Assembly: GCA_017695065.1 (NCBI GenBank)
Contig: JADILZ010000014.1
Span: 1-64,000 of the forward strand
Length of the DNA stretch: 64,000 bases
Reading direction: 5' to 3'
Source of the DNA: Candidatus Cryptobacteroides excrementipullorum
GTDB lineage: Bacteria > Bacteroidota > Bacteroidia > Bacteroidales > UBA932
The notes beneath the pieces were generated by a model, which made no database searches, was not told the origin of the DNA, and saw only the letters and a list, made by a program, of their open reading frames with translations. Below, in pieces: positions 8,204 to 15,537 of the stretch. The position numbers were made by a program, and so were the translations under genes. The number at the start of each line of letters is the position of its first letter. Position 1 is the stretch's first letter.

Positions 8204-10672
8204 ATGGAAAACAATGCGAATACTATTTTAGAGGGACTGAACAGCGAACAGAGACTCGCTGTCAGTTGTGTAGAGGGGCCGGTGCTTATAGTAGCTGGGG
8301 CTGGCTCTGGCAAGACCAGGGTGCTTACCAGCAGGATTGCTTTTATATTGGAGAAAGGTTGTCCTCCAGACAGGATAATGGCGCTCACTTTCACCAAGAA
8401 GGCGGCGACAGAGATGAAGGAGAGGATAGCCGCCATGGTAGGAGAGAGAAAGGCCAGACGCCTGTTCATGGGGACATTCCATTCCGTATTCATACGCTTC
8501 CTCAGGGAGTTTGCCGACAGCCTCGGCTATCCGTCAGGTTTCACCATATATGACACGAGTGACTCCACGAGCGCGATAAAAAGCTGTATAAAGGAGCTTC
8601 AGCTCGATGAAAAGGTTTACAAGCCGAAGGATGTGCTTTCAAGGATTTCAATGGCCAAGAACAACCTGGTCACCCCGGAGGCTTATCTCCGCAATTCACT
8701 TGCGCAGCAGAATGACGCGGCTGCACGCAAGCCCCGTATATGCGACATATACATGCTTTATGCCCGCAAGTGCCGGCAGTCCGGGGTCATGGACTATGAC
8801 GATATCCTCCTTAACATGAACATCCTTCTGAGGGACAACCCTGCCGCCCTGGAGTCCATATCCGGAAGGTTCCAGTACATAATGGTGGACGAGTATCAGG
8901 ATACGAATTATGCACAATATCTGATACTCAAGAAGTTGAGTGCTGTGCACAGGAATATCTGCGTGGTCGGGGACGATTCGCAGTCAATCTATGCCTTCAG
9001 AGGGGCGAAGATAGAGAATATCCTCAATTTCCAGAAAGACTATCCGGAGAACAGGATTTTCCGCCTCGAACAGAACTACCGTTCCACCCGCACCATTGTG
9101 GACGCAGCCAATTCGCTCATCGCCCGCAACAGCGCCAGGATTCCGAAAAAATGCTTTTCCGAAGGTGATGAAGGAGAGAAGATAAGGCTTATCAACGCAT
9201 ATACAGAACAGGAGGAGGCTCTGCTTATTGCCTCGTCCATCATGTCAAGAATACGGTCGGATTCGGCCCAGTATCAGGACTTTGCCATTCTGTACAGGAC
9301 CAATTCCCAGTCAAGGGCCCTGGAGGAGGCCCTGCGTAAGCGCAACCTTCCTTATGTGATATATTCCGGAAATTCGTTCTATGAAAGGTCCGAGGTGAAG
9401 GATATGATGGCATACCTGAAACTTGCCGTCAATCCAAATGACGACGAGTCTTTCAAACGTGTGGTAAACAAGCCTGCAAGGGGGATCGGCGACACTACCC
9501 TTGCAGCATTGGGGGCGGCGGCCCTGGACAACGCCTGTCCACTCTCCGGTGCGGTTTATCTCGGCAATCTCGAAAATTACGGACTCAAGCCTGCTGCGGT
9601 TCAGAAACTGAAGGCCTTCTGCGACATGATGATGCGTTTTTCCGTGAAGTCATCCGTTGAGGATGCCGGATCGCTGGCCATGTCCATAGCGCTCGAGTCA
9701 GGCCTTCTGATGTTCTACAAAGGGGACAACAGCATTGAGGGGCAGTCCCGTGCCTCCAATGTCGAGGAACTTCTGAACAGCGTCAGGACATTTGTGGAGG
9801 AGCGTCAGAGCGAATATTTCGAGCAGATGCAGGCTGACGGAACAGTAGCGGAAGGGACGGAGCTTGCCGCATCTGATCTTCCGGTGGTCACCCTGGGCGA
9901 ATATCTCGAGAATGTATCCCTTCTGAGTGCGGTGGACATGGAGGATGATGACGACGCGAGCAACAGGATAACGCTCATGACTGTACATTCTTCCAAAGGC
10001 CTCGAATTCCCCTATGTCTATGTGGCGGGCATGGAAGAGAACATTTTCCCGTCAGGCGGGTCCATGGCATCGGAAAATGAGATAGAGGAGGAAAGACGGC
10101 TGTTCTATGTGGCCATGACAAGGGCCAAGAAGTCTGTCCAGTTTTCCTTTGCGACCACACGTATGCGCAACGGCAAGCATGAATCCAACTCTCCGAGCCG
10201 TTTCCTGAGGGAGATCGACAGCAGATATATTGCCAATCCTCTTTCCGGAGGGGACGATTCCCAGGAGGATGCATCCGGATACCAGTCTCCATCATGGTCA
10301 AGGTCACCGTCTATGAGAAGATTCCCTCAGGGTGCGGGACGCAATGACTACGGCCGTTCAGGTTCTGTCCGGGTCATCCCTTCAACGCAGGTACGCCGTC
10401 CGGAACCGGCGCAGTCCGCACCGGGAGCCGCAAGGACAGTGACGACATTCCGTAAGCCGGTGGCGGCCGTCCCTCCACGGCCGGATTCCGATTTCGAGCC
10501 GACTCCTATCCTGCAGCTCAAGGCCGGGCAGAGGATAGAGCACAACCGTTTCGGCTATGGGCGGATTGCGGAAATCACAGGCGGTCCGTCTGACCTGAAA
10601 GCAAGGATTTCATTTGATGACTATGGAGAAAAGATCCTTCTTCTGAAGTATGCAAAGATAAGGGTCCTTTAA
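8204..10672 (+). CDS. pcrA: ATP-dependent DNA helicase, UvrD/PcrA type
   Basis: A superfamily 1A 3'-5' helicase (822 aa from the chosen start) acting in excision repair and in clearing proteins from DNA. Visible motifs: the Walker A box AGAGSGKT (residues 31-38), VDEYQDTN (motif II), the QNYRST motif, the LMTVHSSKGLEF segment, and VAMTRAKK near the end of the motor. The C-terminal tail has a proline- and arginine-rich linker, then a Tudor-like segment (QRIEHNRFGYGRI) as in PcrA, which binds RNA polymerase in other bacteria. ATG at 8204 is chosen because the promoter lies at 8188-8195. It is followed by a terminator. Confidence 0.93.
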   Translation: MENNANTILEGLNSEQRLAVSCVEGPVLIVAGAGSGKTRVLTSRIAFILEKGCPPDRIMALTFTKKAATEMKERIAAMVGERKARRLFMGTFHSVFIRFLREFADSLGYPSGFTIYDTSDSTSAIKSCIKELQLDEKVYKPKDVLSRISMAKNNLVTPEAYLRNSLAQQNDAAARKPRICDIYMLYARKCRQSGVMDYDDILLNMNILLRDNPAALESISGRFQYIMVDEYQDTNYAQYLILKKLSAVHRNICVVGDDSQSIYAFRGAKIENILNFQKDYPENRIFRLEQNYRSTRTIVDAANSLIARNSARIPKKCFSEGDEGEKIRLINAYTEQEEALLIASSIMSRIRSDSAQYQDFAILYRTNSQSRALEEALRKRNLPYVIYSGNSFYERSEVKDMMAYLKLAVNPNDDESFKRVVNKPARGIGDTTLAALGAAALDNACPLSGAVYLGNLENYGLKPAAVQKLKAFCDMMMRFSVKSSVEDAGSLAMSIALESGLLMFYKGDNSIEGQSRASNVEELLNSVRTFVEERQSEYFEQMQADGTVAEGTELAASDLPVVTLGEYLENVSLLSAVDMEDDDDASNRITLMTVHSSKGLEFPYVYVAGMEENIFPSGGSMASENEIEEERRLFYVAMTRAKKSVQFSFATTRMRNGKHESNSPSRFLREIDSRYIANPLSGGDDSQEDASGYQSPSWSRSPSMRRFPQGAGRNDYGRSGSVRVIPSTQVRRPEPAQSAPGAARTVTTFRKPVAAVPPRPDSDFEPTPILQLKAGQRIEHNRFGYGRIAEITGGPSDLKARISFDDYGEKILLLKYAKIRVL

Positions 10673-10712
10673 TTCACGGCCATCGCAAAGCTGTGATACG
10701 GCATAAAAAAAA

Positions 10713-10761
10713 GAAAAAACATAAAGATTCGGAAAAAACATAATAAAAAAAGGAAAAACAT
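10713..10761 (+). promoter_or_regulatory. Phased A-tract element upstream of a lipoprotein promoter
   Basis: Three related A-tracts (GAAAAAACAT at 10713, GGAAAAAACAT at 10731, GGAAAAACAT at 10752) recur every 19-20 bases, about two helical turns. The last, preceded by seven As, forms a 17-mer that is repeated at the same distance from the -7 box of the lipoprotein gene at 58942. It could act as an UP-type element, a bend or a regulator site. Confidence 0.4.
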
Positions 10762-10787
10762 CGGCTGCACGTATTTCTGCGGCCGAT
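10760..10787 (+). terminator. Intrinsic terminator after pcrA
   Basis: A 10-bp stem (10760-10769 with 10778-10787, one wobble pair) with an 8-base loop is followed by a T-rich run. It sits directly upstream of, and partly within, the promoter region of the next lipoprotein gene, so the same DNA ends one unit and starts the next. Confidence 0.7.
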
Positions 10788-10796
10788 TTCTCATTT

Positions 10797-10804
10797 TATT
10801 TTTG
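10797..10804 (+). promoter_or_regulatory. -7 box for the DUF4493/DUF6359 lipoprotein
   Basis: TATTTTTG is an exact match to TANNTTTG, 27 bases ahead of the ATG at 10832. It contains the TTG at 10802 that would otherwise be the most upstream start, which excludes that codon. Confidence 0.65.
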
Positions 10805-10831
10805 GCCTCCGGTTCGTTAAATAAAAACAAT

Positions 10832-11932
10832 ATGAGAAACGTTTTTTCCTATCGCGCAGCATTGGCTGCGGTCATCGTGTCGGCATTCCTGCCTGTGTAT
10901 TCATGCTCCAGGGGGGCGGACAGTCAGTCAGAAGGTGAAGGTTACATCAGGCTCAGCTTCCCGGAAGACATGTACAAGGCGGCGCTTGAGAAGACTGACC
11001 TTCCGGATACCAATGACTTTATTCTTGATATAAGGAATTCGTCCGGGGAGTCCGTCTATTCCGGGCTTTTCGGTGATTCCCCGGAGACTCTGACTGTGCC
11101 TCCGGGCAGTTATACGGTGAGTGTAAGATCGTCCGAATTTGAAAAGCCTCGTTTTTCTTCGCCGCAGTATGGTGACGAGCAGTGTGTGTTGGTCCCTTCT
11201 GAGGGGGTCGTGAACGTGCGTCTCGAATGCAGGCAGATCAATTCGGGCATAAGGCTGAAGATTTCGCCAGACTTCCTTACCGCATATCCTGACGGGGTGC
11301 TGTTTGTCTCGTCGGCCGACGGCAGGCTCATGTACGGGTACACGGAAAGACGCATAGCATATTTCCGCCCCGGGAGCGTCTCTGTCGTGCTTTCGGACGG
11401 GGGAAAGGAGAATGTCCTTATGACTCGTTCACTTTCCGGGCAGGAGATACTCACGGTGAATGTATCCGTGTCGGACCCTTCCCCGGGAGAAGACCCGGAC
11501 GGGGCCATCTCTGTCTCGATAGACACAACCAGGATATGGAATGAAGAGGATATCGTGATAGGGGATACCGGCCAGGATAAGGGGGATGACCCTGATAACG
11601 CGATGTCTGTGGCACAGGCCCGCTCAAGTGTCGGGGCGGAGGATGTGTGGGTGTACGGGTATATCGTGGGAGGCGACCTGAGCAGGACTTCCATGTCTTT
11701 CTCCGCCCCGTTCTCTTCAGACACCAATCTTGCACTTGCCGTGCGTTCATCCGTGTCTTCCAAAGAGTCATGTATCTCTGTCTCCCTTCCGTCCGGCGAG
11801 ATAAGGGATGTTCTCAACCTTGTGGACCATCCTGATAACCTGGGCCGCAGAGTGAGCATAAAAGGGGATGTGGTGGAGTCATATTTCGGCATTGTCGGAC
11901 TAAAGAATGTGACCGGATACCGCATGAAATAA
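10832..11932 (+). CDS. Surface lipoprotein with DUF4493-like and DUF6359-like regions
   Basis: A 366-residue protein with a type II signal peptide; the lipidated cysteine is probably Cys25 in VYSCSRG. Residues about 35-200 resemble the DUF4493 family (an Ig-like strand pattern with SGLFGDSPETLTVPPGSYTV). The C-terminal third resembles DUF6359: it begins SVAQARS, has WVYGYIVGG, and ends in a nucleic-acid-binding-like beta fold with VSIKGDVVESYFG. Both families are found mainly in Bacteroidota cell-surface proteins, and their biochemical role is unknown. The gene has its own promoter and stands before an outer-membrane barrel gene with a separate promoter. Family assignments are from recall. 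Confidence 0.7.
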   Translation: MRNVFSYRAALAAVIVSAFLPVYSCSRGADSQSEGEGYIRLSFPEDMYKAALEKTDLPDTNDFILDIRNSSGESVYSGLFGDSPETLTVPPGSYTVSVRSSEFEKPRFSSPQYGDEQCVLVPSEGVVNVRLECRQINSGIRLKISPDFLTAYPDGVLFVSSADGRLMYGYTERRIAYFRPGSVSVVLSDGGKENVLMTRSLSGQEILTVNVSVSDPSPGEDPDGAISVSIDTTRIWNEEDIVIGDTGQDKGDDPDNAMSVAQARSSVGAEDVWVYGYIVGGDLSRTSMSFSAPFSSDTNLALAVRSSVSSKESCISVSLPSGEIRDVLNLVDHPDNLGRRVSIKGDVVESYFGIVGLKNVTGYRMK

Positions 11933-11987
11933 TTCTGTCCCGGCTTCACTTTGTCATTATTTCGCTTTGTTTAATGCGAAAAATGTA

Positions 11988-11995
11988 TAAATTTG
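11988..11995 (+). promoter_or_regulatory. Promoter of the outer-membrane barrel gene
   Basis: TAAATTTG is an exact -7 box, with TTTG at 11966-11969 as a -33 element 18 bases upstream, the spacing expected for the Bacteroidota primary sigma factor. The ATG follows at 12019. Confidence 0.7.
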
Positions 11996-12018
11996 GGTCA
12001 CTTTAAAACCAGATAGTT

Positions 12019-12735
12019 ATGAAAAGTTTGAAAATGATTGCAGTCCTGGCTGTCCTTATGGCGGCAGGGATGAGCGCTTCAGCCCAGGCAGGAGTGGAGG
12101 TCGGGTATGTGAACATGAACTACAGGATCAGTGGCGGTAATGTCCAGAGCAATCCGTCGCTTAACGGATTTTATGTCGGTGTGAGCGATGAAATCAACCT
12201 GGTGGCAGGCCTCGGTATCCATATTGGCCTTAACTATTCCTATGCAACAGACAAGTCTGCCAAGTCGATATTCCAGAACCTTTCCTTGAAAGGAGGCTCG
12301 GAGTCTGACCACTATCTTAATGTCCCCCTCAGGCTCAGATATTCCTTCAATGTGATACCGAAGGTGCTGAAAATACAGGCTTTTGCCGGTCCTGTCTTCT
12401 CAGTGGGCCTCAGTCATACCCAACGGTTCGACTACAAGGTCTCAATCATGGACAAGAATCTGGACGGTACCTTGAAATATAACTACTACACCGGCAAGTT
12501 CAAGTCTGACGCATTTTCAGACGAGGAACTTGCCTCCCTCAATGAGCAGATGCCAGCTGCGTACAAGAGGTTCGATGTCGGTCTCGGCGGCGGTGTCGGA
12601 ATAGAGCTGCTGAGGCTTATCGAGGTGAAGGTAGGGTACGACTGGGGCCTCATGAACAGGTTCAAAGGAAATTTCGCTGACGAGATGACGTGCAACAGGA
12701 ATCTCCTTTATGTCACACTCGGGCTAAGATTCTGA
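12019..12735 (+). CDS. Outer-membrane beta-barrel protein (porin-like fold, OMP_b-brl type)
   Basis: A 238-residue secreted protein with a signal peptide (MKSLKMIAVLAVLMAAGMSASAQ pattern, cleavage after about residue 23). Alternating amphipathic strands run to the end, and the last strand finishes in LGLRF, the terminal phenylalanine expected for BAM-dependent insertion. About eight strands are likely (for example VEVGYVNMNYRI, LGIHIGLNYSYA, LNVPLRLRYSF, KIQAFAGPVFSVGLS). It resembles the generic PorT-like 8-stranded barrels of Bacteroidota. The following aminotransferase starts 6 bases after its stop, so the two are probably co-transcribed, though a functional link is not obvious. Confidence 0.8.
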   Translation: MKSLKMIAVLAVLMAAGMSASAQAGVEVGYVNMNYRISGGNVQSNPSLNGFYVGVSDEINLVAGLGIHIGLNYSYATDKSAKSIFQNLSLKGGSESDHYLNVPLRLRYSFNVIPKVLKIQAFAGPVFSVGLSHTQRFDYKVSIMDKNLDGTLKYNYYTGKFKSDAFSDEELASLNEQMPAAYKRFDVGLGGGVGIELLRLIEVKVGYDWGLMNRFKGNFADEMTCNRNLLYVTLGLRF

Positions 12736-12741
12736 TAAGGT

Positions 12742-13938
12742 ATGGTGAAGACATCTGACCGCATAAACGGTATCGCCAATTCCCCGATACGCAAGCTTAC
12801 ACCTCTGGCCGACGCCGCGAAGGCAAGAGGTGTGAAGGTGTATCATTTGAATATAGGCCAGCCGGATATCAGGACTCCTGACGCTGCGCTGGATGCACTT
12901 AAGCATATAGACAGGACTGTCCTTGAATACAGCCCGTCGCAGGGTTTCCTTTCCCTAAGGGAGAAAGTGTCGGAATATTATTCAAGGTATGGGATGGAGT
13001 ATTCTCCGGACCAGATACTTATAACTACAGGCGGCTCTGAGGCAGTGCTTTTCTCATTCCTGGCATGCCTGGATCCCGGAGACGAAATCATAACCACCGA
13101 TCCGACCTATGCCAATTATATCGCCTTCGCCGCAGCCGCAGGTGTCACTGTCCGTCCTATCCTCACAAGGATAGAGGACAACTTCGCGCTGCCGCCTGCA
13201 GAGGAATTCGAGCGGCTGATTACCCCGGCTACGAAGGCCATCCTGATATGCAACCCCAACAATCCGTCTGGAAGCCTCTATTCTGCCAGGGAGATGCAGA
13301 TGCTTGCAGACATTGTCAGAAGACATGACCTTTTCCTGTTTTCCGATGAGGTTTACAGGGAGTTCATATATGGGGACGTCTCCTATATCTCCGCAGGACA
13401 TCTTGAAGGGGTTGACAGTAATGTTGTCATCCTGGACTCTTTTTCCAAGCGGTATTCAGAGTGTGGGATCAGGATAGGGGCCGTAGTGTCCAGAAACAGG
13501 CAGGTCCTGGAGGGTGTCCTGAAACTCGGACAGGCAAGGCTGAGTCCTCCTTTGCTCGGACAGATTGTAGCTGAGGCTTCATGCAGTGTCGGCCGTGAGT
13601 ATCTTGATCCGGTAATCCGCGAGTACAGCCATCGTAGGAGAGTCCTTGTCGAAGGCCTCGGGAAAATACCAGGTGTCACGGTCTCTGTCCCTTCGGGGGC
13701 TTTCTATGCCATGGCGGGCCTTCCTGTTGACGATGCTGACAGGTTTTGCGCGTGGTGCCTTTCGGACTTCGAATTTGAGGGAGAGACTGTCATGATGGCC
13801 CCTGCATCAGGGTTCTATTTTACGCCTGGAGCCGGGCTTAGAGAGGTGCGGATTGCGTATGTGCTTGAAACAAAGAGCCTTGAAAGGGCAGTCATGCTGC
13901 TTTCCAAGGCTCTTGAAAGATATCCTGGACATCTTTAG
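12742..13938 (+). CDS. PLP-dependent class I/II aminotransferase (aspartate aminotransferase-like)
   Basis: A 398-residue cytoplasmic enzyme of aminotransferase fold type I. The substrate-binding start LNIGQPD is at 36-42, NPNNPSG at 171-177, the pyridine-nitrogen aspartate in DEVYREF at about 202, and the Schiff-base lysine Lys236 in DSFSKRYSECGIR. The family transfers amino groups between amino acids and 2-oxo acids; sequence alone does not fix the substrate (aspartate, aromatic amino acids or others). It directly follows the barrel gene and ends 42 bases from the convergent sulfatase gene. Confidence 0.88.
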   Translation: MVKTSDRINGIANSPIRKLTPLADAAKARGVKVYHLNIGQPDIRTPDAALDALKHIDRTVLEYSPSQGFLSLREKVSEYYSRYGMEYSPDQILITTGGSEAVLFSFLACLDPGDEIITTDPTYANYIAFAAAAGVTVRPILTRIEDNFALPPAEEFERLITPATKAILICNPNNPSGSLYSAREMQMLADIVRRHDLFLFSDEVYREFIYGDVSYISAGHLEGVDSNVVILDSFSKRYSECGIRIGAVVSRNRQVLEGVLKLGQARLSPPLLGQIVAEASCSVGREYLDPVIREYSHRRRVLVEGLGKIPGVTVSVPSGAFYAMAGLPVDDADRFCAWCLSDFEFEGETVMMAPASGFYFTPGAGLREVRIAYVLETKSLERAVMLLSKALERYPGHL

Positions 13939-13980
13939 AAGCTGTTTTATTTCAGCTTACCGTTCATGTCCATGTAGTGC

Positions 13981-15537
13981 TTACTCCGGTTTCCGGGGGA
14001 GTGTGACTTTGAAAAGATCACTCGGACGGTGTTCCTGGTGTATGATATCTATCATCATCCTGACTGTCTCCGGGTGGTCTTTTGCTATGTCATTGTCTTC
14101 ATGGATGTCGGATGACAGGTCGTACAAGTGTGGAACACCCTTTATCACTACGAGTTTCCAGTCTCCCTTGCGGACTGCAATCTGGTCCGTTTCATGGAAT
14201 TCCCAGTACAGGAAGTCATGCTCTTCCTGTTTCTTGTCATCTCCCAGCAGGGTAGGGGCAAATGAAATACCGTCGAAACAGTCGCCATCCACATTATTGT
14301 TTATGTATCCTGACGGGAATCTCCTGTCCTTTACGATGTCGCAGAAGGTCGGCAATACATCGTAGAAGGCCAGTTGGTGGTCATTAACTGTGCCGGATGG
14401 GACTTTACCTGGCCACCATGCGATGAAAGGGACCCTTATGCCACCTTCATAACACTGTCTTTTGAGACCGCGCAGTTTCCCGTCCCGTCCGAAGAATGCC
14501 GGGTCCGCTCCGCCTTCCTCATGGGGGCCGTTGTCGCTGGTGAATATCACGAGCGTGTTCTTGTCCAGCCCTTTTTCGCGAAGCTTATCAAGGATTTCCC
14601 CCACGTATGCGTCCAGACGTGTTATCATCGCTGCAAATTCGGCATGTGTATGCTCTACCGGGTTGTATCGCGACCCTTCGCTTCCTCCCCATGTCTTGTC
14701 CACAAAGAACTTCCCTTTGTAGAACTGGAGAATGGAATCCTGCGGCTGTGCCAGTTCAGCGTGCGGAAGGGTGTAGGTGAAAATCCCGAGGAACGGTTCT
14801 TCACCATCCTGGCTGTCAAGCCATTTCATGGCCTCACCGTGTATAAGGTCAGCTGAATACTGTGTCCTGTCCTTGTATCCGTCCCCATACATCGGATAGC
14901 CGATGTTCTCTTCGAGGATCACCCTTGTGGTTGCGGTATCACCTTGTGACCTGCTGTACTTGTTGAGGAAATTCGGGTAGTACAGATGGGCCTGGAACTG
15001 GCAGATATATCCGTAGAACTCATCTATTCCTCTTTTGTCAGGAGTGGAGCAGGAACCTTCATAGCCTCCTGCCCATTTTCCGAAAAGCCCTGTGGTATAT
15101 CCGTTCTCCTTCATTATTTCAGGAAGGATGATGTGGTCCGGGCTGTAAGGTTCCTGTCCAGCGATGGAGTAATCTTCATTGATCCCGTATCTGACCATCG
15201 GGACATCTCTCCAGTATTCCTTGTTGCCTCTGACATGGCCGTGTCCAGAGTGCTGTCCGGTCATCAGCGCTGCCCTTGAAGGTGCGCTGACAGGGCTGCC
15301 GGCATAGGCTTGGGTGAAGCGCATGCCTTCTTCCGCCATCCTGTCGATGTTGGGTGTAAGGATGTATTTCTGCCCGTAACATGCCAGGTCTCCGTATCCC
15401 ATGTCATCGCACATGATGAATATTATATTGGGCCTTGCATCTTTGCCGGATGCGGCACCGGAAAATGATGCCAGTGCCGTAAGTCCGGAAAGAAAAAACA
15501 GCTTGCCGTTCGTTGCCATAGCTTGTAATTTAGTCAT
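13981..15537 (-). CDS. Secreted S1-family sulfatase, serine type
   Basis: A type I sulfatase (518 aa) that removes sulfate from sugars. The N-terminus is a signal peptide, followed by RPNIIFIMCDDMGYGD (metal-binding aspartates). The modification motif is Ser84-Ala-Pro-Ser-Arg88 followed by AALMTG, so the catalytic formylglycine must be made from serine by an anaerobic sulfatase-maturing enzyme, which is not in this window. TSDNGPH supplies further active-site residues. The first ATG overlaps the stop of the upstream GH84 gene by 8 bases; a second ATG six codons in is also possible. The linked hexosaminidase suggests a sulfated N-acetylhexosamine or mucin glycan substrate. Subfamily is not determined. 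Confidence 0.9.
   Translation of the reverse strand: MTKLQAMATNGKLFFLSGLTALASFSGAASGKDARPNIIFIMCDDMGYGDLACYGQKYILTPNIDRMAEEGMRFTQAYAGSPVSAPSRAALMTGQHSGHGHVRGNKEYWRDVPMVRYGINEDYSIAGQEPYSPDHIILPEIMKENGYTTGLFGKWAGGYEGSCSTPDKRGIDEFYGYICQFQAHLYYPNFLNKYSRSQGDTATTRVILEENIGYPMYGDGYKDRTQYSADLIHGEAMKWLDSQDGEEPFLGIFTYTLPHAELAQPQDSILQFYKGKFFVDKTWGGSEGSRYNPVEHTHAEFAAMITRLDAYVGEILDKLREKGLDKNTLVIFTSDNGPHEEGGADPAFFGRDGKLRGLKRQCYEGGIRVPFIAWWPGKVPSGTVNDHQLAFYDVLPTFCDIVKDRRFPSGYINNNVDGDCFDGISFAPTLLGDDKKQEEHDFLYWEFHETDQIAVRKGDWKLVVIKGVPHLYDLSSDIHEDNDIAKDHPETVRMMIDIIHQEHRPSDLFKVTLPRKPE

Noticed and set aside
11110..11949. 279-codon minus-strand frame under the lipoprotein at 10832
   Set aside because: A shadow of the real gene: the plus-strand frame has a lipoprotein signal, promoter and domain matches, while this one has none.
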